Below, in pieces: positions 42,021 to 50,364 of a stretch of DNA of 64,000 nt (position 1 is its first letter; each line of letters opens with the position of its first letter). Made by a program: the position numbers and the translations under genes. Source of the stretch: Acidimicrobiia bacterium. Its GTDB lineage: Bacteria > Actinomycetota > Acidimicrobiia > Spongiisociales > UBA11373. The notes below the pieces were generated by a model. That model was not told where the DNA came from and ran no database searches. It saw only the letters and a list, made by a program, of their open reading frames with translations. Location: NCBI GenBank assembly GCA_040878325.1, contig JBBDMM010000012.1, positions 1-64,000 on the forward strand, read 5' to 3'.

Positions 42021-42227
42021 TCAGCGGGCGGCGCCGCGCATCGAGCCCGAGAGCTTGGAGAGATCGACCGCGTAGATGGCGCACAGTGCACCGCGGTCCC
42101 CCCCCGCCGCCCAGGATTCCGCGGTGGGCACGATCGAAAAGACGTCGAGGTCGATGGTAGCGAGAAGGTCCCTGCTCCCGAGTATGTGGCAGGCCGAGTG
42201 CCCCACTGAGGGCTGTTCACAGGACAC
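42021..42227 (-). pseudogene. Truncated paralogue of the septum-formation-domain protein
   Basis: The 68-codon frame ends with LDVFSIVPTAESWAAGGDRGALCAIYAVDLSKLSGSMRGAAR-like sequence (written here in pieces: LDVFSIVPT, LCAIYAVDLSKL, GSMRGAAR). This parallels the end of the gene at 39220-39690 (LDVFPLTPT, HCVLFNYDLSEL, GSARGTAR). The start MSCEQPSVGHSA matches the PCEHPH segment. The signal peptide, first third and middle of the domain are missing, so it is a decayed duplicate. Confidence 0.65.
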
Positions 42228-42248
42228 GAGAGAACATATGCTCTGCGA

Positions 42249-43247
42249 GTGAGGCGCGCCACTCTTCTCGTGGTCATCTTCGTGGTCTTGGCGGGGTGCG
42301 GCGACGACTTGGCGCCGACGGGAGGTGGCGGGGTCACGACCACCCTGGAGTCACACGACAACACGATGATGCCGGCAACGACTTCCACGTTTCCCACAGT
42401 CGGCACGACCACGACCGGCGGATACACCTTGGACGAGGGGGGCAACCGGATAGTCGAGGCGAAGTCGGGTCCCGTCGGGTTCACCTGTTCGAATGCAGTC
42501 TTTCCCGGCGGCGCGGCCCCGCAACCGGTGGCGTCGGCGATCGATGTGGCTTCCTTGGTCGCCAATGCCGGCCCTCCCGGAGTCGATCAAGACGACTTCT
42601 TCGACCTCTATGCCTGGTCGATCTACTTCGAGGCCGCTGACTGGGTGTCGCTCCTCGGTGTTCCGCTGTTCCGCGACGAACACCCCGATTGGTACGTAGG
42701 CGCATACGGCAATGCCGAGTTTGTCGGTGGGCACGGGCATTGGGCACAGCTCGCTAGCGGCTGGTGCGATGTGAAGCCGCATCCCGGCACGTTGCCCGTC
42801 GGTGTCAGGTCTCTGGTCGAGTTGTGGTCTGAGGACTACCGAGAGTTCACGGTGCAGAGGACGGTCGAGGGGCCGTCGGACGGCGACTGGGAGGTGATCG
42901 AGGAGATGATGCGATCGGCGTGGGTCCATCTGGTGTACCCGCCGCTGCCGTCGGACTGGAGGCTCGCCGGCTCCCCCGATCCAGGATCGCATCGGGTATC
43001 GATCGAGGTCCAGGAGAGGAACTGCGCCAGCGGTCAACCGCCGGTGGACCGCGGCATCGAAGTGTTGTCGGTGCCCTACGGGGATGGTCTGGCGCTCGTC
43101 GTGATCATCGAGCCCGTCGAGGGTGGGGCACTATGCCCCGGGAACCCCTGGTATCCGATCGCTGTCGATCTGGGCGAGCCACTCGGCACTCGGGCTCTCT
43201 ACGAGGCCAGGACGTGGCCACCCACGATGATGTGGTCTCAGCCCTAG
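42249..43247 (+). CDS. Hypothetical lipoprotein
   Basis: A 332-residue protein with lipobox VLAGC (Cys17), a Thr/Gly-rich linker and a large Trp-rich mature domain (FFDLYAWSIYFEAADWVSLLG; GHWAQLASGWCDVKPHPGTLPVG; GALCPGNPWYPIAVDLGEPLG). The final part resembles the closing strand of GerMN-like or other surface domains, but I cannot assign it. GTG42249 is the start. Confidence 0.75.
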   Translation: MRRATLLVVIFVVLAGCGDDLAPTGGGGVTTTLESHDNTMMPATTSTFPTVGTTTTGGYTLDEGGNRIVEAKSGPVGFTCSNAVFPGGAAPQPVASAIDVASLVANAGPPGVDQDDFFDLYAWSIYFEAADWVSLLGVPLFRDEHPDWYVGAYGNAEFVGGHGHWAQLASGWCDVKPHPGTLPVGVRSLVELWSEDYREFTVQRTVEGPSDGDWEVIEEMMRSAWVHLVYPPLPSDWRLAGSPDPGSHRVSIEVQERNCASGQPPVDRGIEVLSVPYGDGLALVVIIEPVEGGALCPGNPWYPIAVDLGEPLGTRALYEARTWPPTMMWSQP

Positions 43248-43306
43248 GACGCCACCCATAGGCATGCGGCATGAAGGGGACTCCCAAGCGGCTCAGCTGG
43301 ATCCGT

Positions 43307-43336
43307 GGCTTGGAGTTCCCTAGGGACCTCCAAGCC
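43307..43336 (+). terminator. Terminator-like hairpin
   Basis: GGCTTGGAG (43307-43315) pairs with CTCCAAGCC (43328-43336) across a 12-base loop, 60 bases after the lipoprotein stop. No U tract follows. The remainder of the 223-base gap up to the tRNA shows no gene. Confidence 0.55.
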
Positions 43337-43470
43337 ACCCGATAGGCGGCCGCCGTTCCTGTGTGTCACGGCCGCCATGGGGTTGGGGCCCCATCTGGTG
43401 GAGGAGGGCCGACCGGCGTCTGTTCGGCGGTTCGGCGGCGTAGCCGCCGAAGTCGGCCCGGGCAGAGATA

Positions 43471-43547
43471 TGGTCGGGCTGGCCGGATTTGAACCGGCGA
43501 CCTCTTGGCCCCCAGCCAAGCGCGCTGCCAAGCTGCGCCACAGCCCG
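43471..43547 (-). tRNA. tRNA-Pro (GGG), CCA encoded
   Basis: Read on the minus strand, CGGGCTG pairs with CAGCCCG (acceptor). The anticodon stem CTTGG/CCAAG encloses CTGGGGG with anticodon GGG. The T arm is GCCGG-TTCAAAT-CCGGC. The sequence continues A-CCA, so the 3' end is encoded. It reads CCC (and CCU by wobble) codons. Confidence 0.95.
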
Positions 43548-43580
43548 TGTGGACGAGCATGGTACCGCCCGCCAGAGTGA

Positions 43581-43700
43581 TCAGAGTGCCCGGTCGATGA
43601 CCCAGGCGGCGATCTGGACTAGGCGCACCACCAGGTAGAGGGCGGCGGCGCCGACCAGGATCTTGAATCCCAGCGGAGTCCGTTCGGTCCCCGTCGTCAT
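43581..43700 (-). CDS. 39-residue single-span membrane protein
   Basis: A 39-residue ORF whose ATG overlaps the stop of the acyl-CoA carboxyltransferase gene (ATGA, 43697-43700). It encodes MTTGTERTPLGFKILVG followed by a hydrophobic helix of about 20 residues (AAALYLVVRLVQIAAWVI) and DRAL. It is not an AccE-type epsilon subunit, which is longer and soluble. The overlap and clear membrane helix argue that it is translated. Function unknown; it may anchor or modulate a membrane-near process. Confidence 0.65.
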   Translation of the reverse strand: MTTGTERTPLGFKILVGAAALYLVVRLVQIAAWVIDRAL

Positions 43701-45223
43701 ACCGGCGGCACCCCATGGCGCCGCTCCGAGAAGGAACGATCCTTGTTCGAGGCGTAGGCAAGCCGGGTGATCAACTCGTTGCGAAGATCCTGCGGTTCGA
43801 CGATCGCATCCAGGACGAGATCGGACGCCAGGCGGAGCAAGTCGACGTCCGCCTCGTACTCTGCCCGCTTCTCGGCCACGAAGAGCTCGCGCTCCGCAGG
43901 ATCGGCGATCGCCTGGATGGCGTTGTAGTAGACCGCGTTGATCGCCGCCTCAGGGCCCATCACCGCGATCTCGGCACCAGGCAGGGCGATGGTGGCATCC
44001 GGGTGAAAGCCCGGCCCGGCGAAGGCGTAGAGGCCGGCCCCGTAGGCCTTGCGTACCACCACGGAGATCTTCGGCACGGTTGCCTCGGCGATCGCGGTCA
44101 GCATCTTGGCGCCGGCGCGAATGATCCCCTGCCGCTCCACTTCTGTGCCGATCATGAAACCCGGAACGTCGGCGAGGAACACCAGCGGGATGTTGAACGC
44201 GTCGCACAGCCAAATGAACCGGGCTGCCTTGTCGGCGGAGTCGACGAAGAGCACTCCTCCCAGGTGGTTCGGTTGAGAGGCCACCACCCCGACCGGGCGG
44301 CCTCCCAGCCGGGCGAGCACGGTGATGACCTCAGGGGCGAACAGCTCCTTCACCTCGAGCAGGCTGTCGTCGTCGAAGATGCCGGCGAGAAGCCGCTTCA
44401 TGTCGTATCCCTGGCGGGAGTCCTCTGGAAGCACCGATGCCGGGTCGACATCCCCGGGTTCATCGAAGTCGTAGAGCGGTGGGTCGGCCTTGAAGTCTGC
44501 CGGGAAGTACGAGAAGTAGGTACGGGCCCAAGAAATCGCCTCCTCGTCGCTGGACACGAGGGCGTCGCCACAACCGCTGACGGTGCAATGCATGCGGGCA
44601 CCGCCGAGTGCCTCGAGGTCGGTGATCTCGCCGATCACCATCTCCGCCATTCGGGGCGAGCCGAGGTACATCGACGCGCGCCCTTCGACCATGATCACGA
44701 CGTCGCAGAAGGAGGGGATATACGCCCCGCCGGCGGCCGACGGGCCGAACAGGCAGCAGATTTGGGGCACCCGTCCGCTGAGCCGCACCTGATTCCAGAA
44801 GATCTTGCCGGCGCCGCGCCGACCGGGGAACAGGTCGACCTGGTCGGTGATCCTCGCCCCGGCCGAATCGACCAGATAGAACACCGGGAGCCGCTCGTCA
44901 TAGGCGGACTCGAGCGCTCGAATCATCTTCTCGACCGTCCTCGCCCCCCAGGAGCCGGCCTTGACGGTGGGGTCGTTGGCGATGACCATCACGGGCCGCC
45001 CGTCCACGGTTCCCCGTCCGGTGACCACCGCATCGGCGGCTAGATCGTCGGCCAACGCGTTGGCGAGCAGGCCGTCTTCGACGAATGAGTCGGGGTCGCA
45101 CAGCAGCGACACCCGATCTCGTACGAACAGCTTGCCCTGCTCGGCAATCTTCTCGTGGTACTTCTCGGGGCCCCCGCCCAGAGCCTGCTCTGCGGCCTTC
45201 TGGAGCCGTTCCTTCTCGGTCAT
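43697..45223 (-). CDS. Acyl-CoA carboxylase carboxyltransferase (beta) subunit
   Basis: A 508-residue carboxyltransferase of the PccB/AccD/MmdA family. It moves CO2 from biotin to acetyl-, propionyl- or methylmalonyl-CoA. The N-terminal RDRVSLLCDPDSFVEDG, acyl-CoA site (DSAGARITDQ; GPSAAGGAYIPSFCD) and biotin site (FLADVPGFMIGTEVERQGIIRAGAKM; GAGLYAFAGPGFHPDATIALP) are intact. The alpha (biotin) subunit is not in the window. Its stop region overlaps der by four bases upstream and the 39-residue ORF downstream. Confidence 0.92.
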   Translation of the reverse strand: MTEKERLQKAAEQALGGGPEKYHEKIAEQGKLFVRDRVSLLCDPDSFVEDGLLANALADDLAADAVVTGRGTVDGRPVMVIANDPTVKAGSWGARTVEKMIRALESAYDERLPVFYLVDSAGARITDQVDLFPGRRGAGKIFWNQVRLSGRVPQICCLFGPSAAGGAYIPSFCDVVIMVEGRASMYLGSPRMAEMVIGEITDLEALGGARMHCTVSGCGDALVSSDEEAISWARTYFSYFPADFKADPPLYDFDEPGDVDPASVLPEDSRQGYDMKRLLAGIFDDDSLLEVKELFAPEVITVLARLGGRPVGVVASQPNHLGGVLFVDSADKAARFIWLCDAFNIPLVFLADVPGFMIGTEVERQGIIRAGAKMLTAIAEATVPKISVVVRKAYGAGLYAFAGPGFHPDATIALPGAEIAVMGPEAAINAVYYNAIQAIADPAERELFVAEKRAEYEADVDLLRLASDLVLDAIVEPQDLRNELITRLAYASNKDRSFSERRHGVPPV

Positions 45224-46536
45224 GCGGGGTCTCTCCGGGCTCGCCTACGAGGTATCAAGCGTATCGGCGTACCCAGAAAGTCGTAGGTGTCTCGCAGCCG
45301 ACCCTCGATGAAGCGCAGGTAGTCGGGCCCGATCTCTCCGCCGCGGACAAACAGCACGATCGTGGGAGGTTCGGTGCCGGCCTGGACCGCATACATGATC
45401 CTGGCGCGTCTCCCCTTCCTGGTGGGCGGCGGGTGCGCCTCCTGCCATTCGAGGAGGAGCCGGTTGAGGTCGGGGGTCGGAATCCTCTGCGCCCTCGCCT
45501 CGAGTACTGCGGCGACGGCTTCGCCGAGGCGGTGGAGTCGGGCGCCGGTCAGGGCCGACAGTCGCAGGACCGGTGCCCAGGAAATGAACGCAAGGCGGTC
45601 GCCCACCCCGTCCTCGGTGATGGCCTTCTGCTCGGTGTCGGTGACGTCCCATTTGTTGAGGATCACCACGATGCCGGCGCCACTGGCTTCGATCTCCTCG
45701 GCGAGGCGCTGCTCCTGATGGGTCACTCCGGCCGTCCCGTCGATCACCAGGAGAGCCACGTCAGCCTGTGCCAGGGCCTCCTTGGCCCGGATCACCGAAT
45801 AGAACTCGACCGACTCATCGACCCGTGCCTGACGGCGAATCCCCGCGGTGTCGACGATCTTGTAGCGGGTGCCGTCGATTTCGGTGACCGCATCGATCGG
45901 ATCGCGGGTCGTGCCGGGAACTGCACTGACCACCACCCGTTGCTCTCCCAGCAACCTGTTGAGGAGCGTGGACTTGCCGACGTTGGGACGACCGAGGATC
46001 GCAATCGTCGGCATCCGTTCGGCCGCCGGTACTTCGACCTCCGGGAGGCGTTCGACCACCGCATCGAGCAGGTCACCGAAGTTTCTGCCATGCAGCGCAC
46101 TCACCGGGTGCGGGTCGCCCAGGCCGAGGGCCCACAGGTGGTCAAGGTCGAGCTCGCCCTTCGGGCCGTCCACTTTGTTCGCGACGAGAAGCACGGGAGT
46201 AGCCGACTTCTGCACCACCCGGGCAATTGCCAGGTCGTCATCGCCGAGGGGATTGGTGGCGTCGGCGACGAAGAGCACCAGGTCGGCGCTGCCAACCGCC
46301 GCCTCCGCCTGGGCGCGAATGTCCGCGGTCAGTTCGCCCGTGCCGGTCTCCCACCCTCCGGTGTCGATGACCAGGAACGGCACGCCATTCCAGTCGGCGG
46401 TGAATTCCCGGCGATCACGAGTCACCCCGGGAAGTTCTTGGACGACGGCGGCCCGACGGTTGAGGACGCGGTTCACCAAGGTCGACTTCCCCACATTGGG
46501 ACGACCAACCACGGCGACCACAGGCAGACGGGACAT
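45220..46536 (-). CDS. der: Ribosome-assembly GTPase Der
   Basis: A 438-residue protein with two GTPase domains. Walker motifs are GRPNVGKST near residue 10 and again near 185, with DTGGWE, NKVD, DTAGIRR and NKWD. A KH-like C-terminal domain (RIMYAVQAGTEPPTIVLFV) follows. It acts in 50S assembly. ATG46536. Part of the conserved cmk-der gene neighbourhood, but here ispH, cmk, aroA and others lie on the far side of ispH. Confidence 0.96.
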   Translation of the reverse strand: MSRLPVVAVVGRPNVGKSTLVNRVLNRRAAVVQELPGVTRDRREFTADWNGVPFLVIDTGGWETGTGELTADIRAQAEAAVGSADLVLFVADATNPLGDDDLAIARVVQKSATPVLLVANKVDGPKGELDLDHLWALGLGDPHPVSALHGRNFGDLLDAVVERLPEVEVPAAERMPTIAILGRPNVGKSTLLNRLLGEQRVVVSAVPGTTRDPIDAVTEIDGTRYKIVDTAGIRRQARVDESVEFYSVIRAKEALAQADVALLVIDGTAGVTHQEQRLAEEIEASGAGIVVILNKWDVTDTEQKAITEDGVGDRLAFISWAPVLRLSALTGARLHRLGEAVAAVLEARAQRIPTPDLNRLLLEWQEAHPPPTRKGRRARIMYAVQAGTEPPTIVLFVRGGEIGPDYLRFIEGRLRDTYDFLGTPIRLIPRRRARRDPA

Positions 46537-46547
46537 GGGAGCAGGAT

Positions 46548-46690
46548 AAGGGGCCTCGCTTCGTTCGGCCCGCAATGCTCAATGCGCAATGCGCGACGGT
46601 ACGGCGTGGAGGAGGTCCCTAGCCATTCTTCTCTTGCGGGAGGCGGATGGCGGATGGCCCCCCCGGCGACTGGAGACTGGTGACTCCGGA
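46548..46690. repeat. Intergenic mosaic repeat between der and ispH
   Basis: The 173-base divergent spacer contains GGGCCTCGCTTCGTTCGGCCC (like 7055) in two halves, GCAATGCTCAATGCGCAATG (direct repeats of CAATGC), GGCGGATGGCGGATGG, and ACTGGAGACTGGTGACT (like 10011 and 11030). No gene is seen. ispH's -10 box lies at its end. Confidence 0.55.
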
Positions 46691-46697
46691 GGCGCCT

Positions 46698-46703
46698 TAC
46701 CAT
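46698..46703 (+). promoter_or_regulatory. -10 element (TACCAT) for leaderless ispH
   Basis: TACCAT is followed by six bases and GTG46710. The same box and spacing precede garA on the other strand. No ribosome-binding site is visible before the GTG. Confidence 0.5.
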
Positions 46704-46709
46704 CCGCCT

Positions 46710-47756
46710 GTGGTCGAAACAGTTCTTCTTGCCGAGCCACGCGGATTCTGCGCCGGGGTGGAGATGGCCATCAAGGCCCTCACCTGGATGGTGCGCGTGT
46801 TCGATCCCCCGGTGTACTGCTATCACGAGATCGTCCACAACGCCTCGGTTGTCGAGATGTTCACCGCCGCCGGGGTGAGGTTCGTCGACTCGATCGACGA
46901 GGTCCCGTTGGGCGCTCCGATCATGCTGTCTGCCCACGGTTCGTCCCCCGAAGTCGTGGCTGCGGCAACCGGCCGCAGTGCGGTCATGGTCGATGCGGTA
47001 TGCCCGCTGGTGACCAAGGTCCACCACGAGATTCGAACCAGGGCAGAGGCCGGATACGACATCATCTATGTCGGTCACGCCGGGCACGATGAGGCGACCG
47101 GGGCGGTCGCCGAGGCCCCCCATGCTGCCACCCTCGTCGACCCCGAACAGGGCCTCGGCTCATTCGAGCCGTCCGATCCGACCAGGGTCGCCCTGGTCGC
47201 GCAGACGACCTTGGGGCTCTTCGAATGGGAGTCGGTGCTCGACGATGCCTCGGCGCGGTTCCCCGACCTGTGGACCGCCCGGCGCAGCGACCTCTGTTAC
47301 GCCACTACCAACCGACAGGCCGCCGTCAAGGAGCTGGCCCGACGCTGCGATGTCGTGCTCGTGGTCGGATCCGACAACTCTTCGAACACCCGTGCTCTGG
47401 TGAGGGTGGCTCGCTCCGAAGGGGCCTCCGCCCACCGGGTGGATGGTCCCGAATCGGTCGACCCGAGCTGGCTCGAGGGGGCGTCTGTGGTCGGAGTCAC
47501 GGCCGGGGCGTCGGCGCCGGACAAGAGCGTTCGAGACGTGATCGCGGTGATCGCGCCCTCAAAGGGTGTCCAGACGCTTCGGGTCACCGAAGAGGGCGAG
47601 TACTTCCCTCCGCCTCCCCAGCTGCGGGCGTTCCTCAAAGGGCTGCAGGGTGCGGTCGAGGCCGGCGTGACCGCCCGCTTCCCGGGGCTTCCCGGGCCGT
47701 TGGACGACGACCGGTCATGGGGCGCCACTGAGGCGTTGGAGATGCTCCGGGCCTGA
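46710..47756 (+). CDS. ispH: 4-hydroxy-3-methylbut-2-enyl diphosphate reductase
   Basis: A 348-residue Fe-S enzyme, the last step of the MEP isoprenoid pathway (HMBPP to IPP and DMAPP). The three cluster cysteines are in PRGFCAGV (Cys14), DAVCPLVTKVH and SDLCYATTNRQ. Substrate-binding SAHGSSPEV and GSDNSSNTRAL are intact. It converges with cmk and ends seven bases from it. Confidence 0.96.
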   Translation: MVETVLLAEPRGFCAGVEMAIKALTWMVRVFDPPVYCYHEIVHNASVVEMFTAAGVRFVDSIDEVPLGAPIMLSAHGSSPEVVAAATGRSAVMVDAVCPLVTKVHHEIRTRAEAGYDIIYVGHAGHDEATGAVAEAPHAATLVDPEQGLGSFEPSDPTRVALVAQTTLGLFEWESVLDDASARFPDLWTARRSDLCYATTNRQAAVKELARRCDVVLVVGSDNSSNTRALVRVARSEGASAHRVDGPESVDPSWLEGASVVGVTAGASAPDKSVRDVIAVIAPSKGVQTLRVTEEGEYFPPPPQLRAFLKGLQGAVEAGVTARFPGLPGPLDDDRSWGATEALEMLRA

Positions 47757-47762
47757 ATCGCG

Positions 47763-48407
47763 TCAGACCCGACCGACCAGATCGAGCACTTGTCCCACCA
47801 CCTGGGCGATGGTGAGGTAGGTCGTGTCGATCGTCACCGCATCATCGGCGGGCTTGAGCGGTGAAGTCACCCGGGAAGAGTCGGCTTCGTCGCGTCGCTC
47901 GATCTGTTCGAGGATCCCTTCGAAGGTGTGGCCTGCCGCCTCCGGATCGGCGGCACGCCGCCGTGCCCGGATCCCGGGATCGGCCGTCAGGAACACCTTC
48001 ACCGGGGCGTCGGGAAAGACCACGGTGCCGATGTCCCGACCCTCCACCACGGCATCTCCACCGTGGCGGGCCACCCAGGCGCGCTGAAGGTCGACCACCG
48101 CCACCCTGATCGCCGGATGTGCCGCGACCACGCTGACGACGGCGGTGATCTCGGCGCCCCGCAGGTCGGCCGACACATCGTGCCCGTCGAGAAGGAGGCG
48201 GCCGTCGGCGAAGTCGACCTCTACCGCTCGCAGCGACTCGAGGACCGCGTCGGGATCGGCGGGGTCCTTACCCGAGCGCAGCGTGACCAGCGTTGCCATC
48301 CGGTAGTAGGCGCCGGTATCGAGGTATGGAACGCCGAGGGCGGCTGCCACCGCCCGGGACACCGTGCTCTTGCCGACGCCGCTCGGCCCATCTATCGCGA
48401 CGACCAC
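47763..48407 (-). CDS. cmk: Cytidylate kinase
   Basis: A 214-residue kinase making CDP from CMP (and dCMP). P-loop GPSGVGKST (about 7-15), DTGAYYR, EGRDIGTVVFPDA and RRAADPEA lid are present. I chose GTG48407 (VVVAIDGPSGVG) because GGAGG lies four bases before it and it matches the family N-terminus. GTG48440 would add 11 residues. It overlaps the end of aroA by 16 bases. Confidence 0.94.
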   Translation of the reverse strand: MVVAIDGPSGVGKSTVSRAVAAALGVPYLDTGAYYRMATLVTLRSGKDPADPDAVLESLRAVEVDFADGRLLLDGHDVSADLRGAEITAVVSVVAAHPAIRVAVVDLQRAWVARHGGDAVVEGRDIGTVVFPDAPVKVFLTADPGIRARRRAADPEAAGHTFEGILEQIERRDEADSSRVTSPLKPADDAVTIDTTYLTIAQVVGQVLDLVGRV

Positions 48408-49648
48408 ATGGCCTCCAGCGCGTGTTCGACTCCCGGCCACGATACGCCCGCAACTCCGAATCCATCGACCTCGACCTCGACGCCGCTGCCCGCGGCAACC
48501 GCCGCCGCCATCGCGATCCGGTGATCTCCCCGCGAATCGACGGTCCCACCGGTGAGGGGGACCGGCTCTATCTCGAAACCGTCCGAGGTGACCCGGGCGC
48601 GACCGCCGAGTCCGCGGATCATGGCCACGATGGCAGCGATCCGATCGGTCTCCTTTGCCCGGAGCTCGGCGGCATCGGCAACCACCGTGGGCCCAGCTGC
48701 GTAGGCGGCGGCCACTGCGAGTGCCGGAAGCTCGTCGATCGCCTGAACCGTCTCGACACCTCGCACCTCGACCCCGGCCAACCCCGATCCGGTCACCTCG
48801 ACGTCACCGACCGGGTCGCCCAGAACCCGTTCGGTCTCGAAGGCCGTCACCTCCGCCCCCATCCGCTTCAGGATCGCGAGGAGGCCGATCCGGCCGGGGT
48901 TCAAAGTCACTCTCTCCGTCAGCACGGTGGATCCCCGGTTGACCGCGGCCGACACCCACAGGAATGCTGCCGACGATGAATCGCCGGGCAGATCGATCTC
49001 GAGCGGGGGCACCGCTCCGGGGTTGACGACGAAGGGAGCGTCACCGGAACCGAGGCCGAGCGCCGCCAGCCACCGTTCGGTGTGATCGCGGTATCCGGGC
49101 GGCGATGAGATCGAGGTGGCTCCCGAGGCCTGCAGCGCCGCAAGCGCCGCCGCGGTTCGCAGCTGGGCGCTTGGAATGGCGATTTCTACGTGGGCCCCGT
49201 GGAGCATCGCTCCAATGACCGTGACCGGCGGCCGGCCATCGGCGCCCACCGATACCCCGGCGCCGAGCGAGCGCAGCGCGGTGGCCAACCGCTCCATCGG
49301 CCGACTCATGAGCGACCGATCGCCCTCAAAGGTGGTGGCGAACGGTCGACCGGCGACGGCGCCGGCGAGCAGCCTCATCGTGGTGCCCGAGTTCCCGGCG
49401 TCGACAGCCCCAGCGGGCTGAGTCCAGCCATCGATACCAGAGGATGCCACCTCATCCGGTCCTACGGTCACCCCGAAGAGCCGCAATGCGGCTCGGGTGG
49501 ATTCCACATCCGCTCCCCCTCCCAGGTGGAGGATCCGTGATTTGCCCCTGGCCATCGCCGCCAGGATGAGCGACCGATGAGACATCGACTTGTCGCCCGG
49601 CACCATCACCGTGGCGTGAAACGGCGCGGAGGGGCCCGAGAACCTCAC
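48392..49648 (-). CDS. aroA: 3-phosphoshikimate 1-carboxyvinyltransferase (EPSP synthase)
   Basis: A 418-residue shikimate-pathway enzyme. MVPGDKSMSHRSLILAAMA (PEP/S3P site Lys), DAGNSGTTMRLLAG, the GDRSLMSRPMERL loop, LPGDSSSAAFLWVSA and RAKETDRI are the standard motifs. GTG49648 overlaps the rluB stop (GTGA). It is placed between rluB and cmk, where mycobacteria have no aroA, so it is an insertion relative to that order. Confidence 0.95.
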   Translation of the reverse strand: MRFSGPSAPFHATVMVPGDKSMSHRSLILAAMARGKSRILHLGGGADVESTRAALRLFGVTVGPDEVASSGIDGWTQPAGAVDAGNSGTTMRLLAGAVAGRPFATTFEGDRSLMSRPMERLATALRSLGAGVSVGADGRPPVTVIGAMLHGAHVEIAIPSAQLRTAAALAALQASGATSISSPPGYRDHTERWLAALGLGSGDAPFVVNPGAVPPLEIDLPGDSSSAAFLWVSAAVNRGSTVLTERVTLNPGRIGLLAILKRMGAEVTAFETERVLGDPVGDVEVTGSGLAGVEVRGVETVQAIDELPALAVAAAYAAGPTVVADAAELRAKETDRIAAIVAMIRGLGGRARVTSDGFEIEPVPLTGGTVDSRGDHRIAMAAAVAAGSGVEVEVDGFGVAGVSWPGVEHALEAMWSSR

Positions 49649-50364
49649 GGCTCTCTCTCGGCCGTTCGGTAGAGGGATCGCACTTCTTCGATGGAGAGCA
49701 CTCGCCACTTCCCCGGGGGCAGCACGGGGTCGCGGATGGGTCCGATGGCGATGCGGACGAGCCCGATGACCTGATGGCCGACCGCATCCAGCATCCGCCT
49801 GATCTCGCGCTTACGGCCCTCACCCATCACCATCTCGATGAGGGTCTCGCCCCCGTGACGATCGATGACGCGGGCCTCGATCGCGGCGGCAGGACCGTCG
49901 TCGAGCTCCACTCCCTCGGTGAGAGCCCGCGCCGCGCTCTTCGCCAGGTCGCCGGCGACGCGCACCAGATAGGTCTTGGTGACGCCGTTACGTGGATGGG
50001 TGACGGCGTCGGTGAGGTCGCCGTCATTGGTGACGATGATGAGTCCCTCACTGTCGGAATCGAGCCTTCCCACCGGATAGACCCTGGTTGCGTCAGGAAC
50101 CAGATCCACGACGGTCGGTCGTCCCTGAGGGTCGGTGGTGGTGCTCACCACCCCGGTTGGCTTGTACACCAGGTAGTGGACCAAGCCCGGGCGAATCGGC
50201 AGGGGAACGCCATCGACCAGGACCCGAGCCGAGTCGGGATCGACCTTCTGGCCGAGGTGGGCAGGTTCACCATCGACCATGACCCTGCCTTGGCGGACCA
50301 GGTCCTCAGCCGCGCGGCGGGACGCGATCCCCGAGTGGGCGATCAGCTTCTGGAGTCGCTCGAT
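49645..50364 (-). CDS. rluB: 23S rRNA pseudouridine synthase RluB-like, non-canonical start
   Basis: A 239-residue RsuA/RluB-family pseudouridine synthase. The N-terminal S4 domain is ERLQKLIAHSGIASRRAAEDLVRQGRVMVDG. The catalytic Asp lies in YPVGRLDSDSEGLIIVTNDGDL, and the GEGRKREIRRMLDAVG motif follows. No ATG, GTG or TTG exists at the natural start. ATC50364 lies four bases after GGAGG and directly before ERLQK, and may be the true start. It overlaps scpB by 22 bases. Confidence 0.88.
   Translation of the reverse strand: MERLQKLIAHSGIASRRAAEDLVRQGRVMVDGEPAHLGQKVDPDSARVLVDGVPLPIRPGLVHYLVYKPTGVVSTTTDPQGRPTVVDLVPDATRVYPVGRLDSDSEGLIIVTNDGDLTDAVTHPRNGVTKTYLVRVAGDLAKSAARALTEGVELDDGPAAAIEARVIDRHGGETLIEMVMGEGRKREIRRMLDAVGHQVIGLVRIAIGPIRDPVLPPGKWRVLSIEEVRSLYRTAEREP

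Noticed and set aside
45085-46683. A 532-codon plus-strand open frame
   Set aside because: Antisense to the carboxyltransferase and der; explained by high G+C third positions.
48408-48440. Longer cmk start at GTG48440
   Set aside because: It deepens the aroA overlap to 49 bases and adds residues before the usual VVAIDGP start; GTG48407 has GGAGG at good distance.
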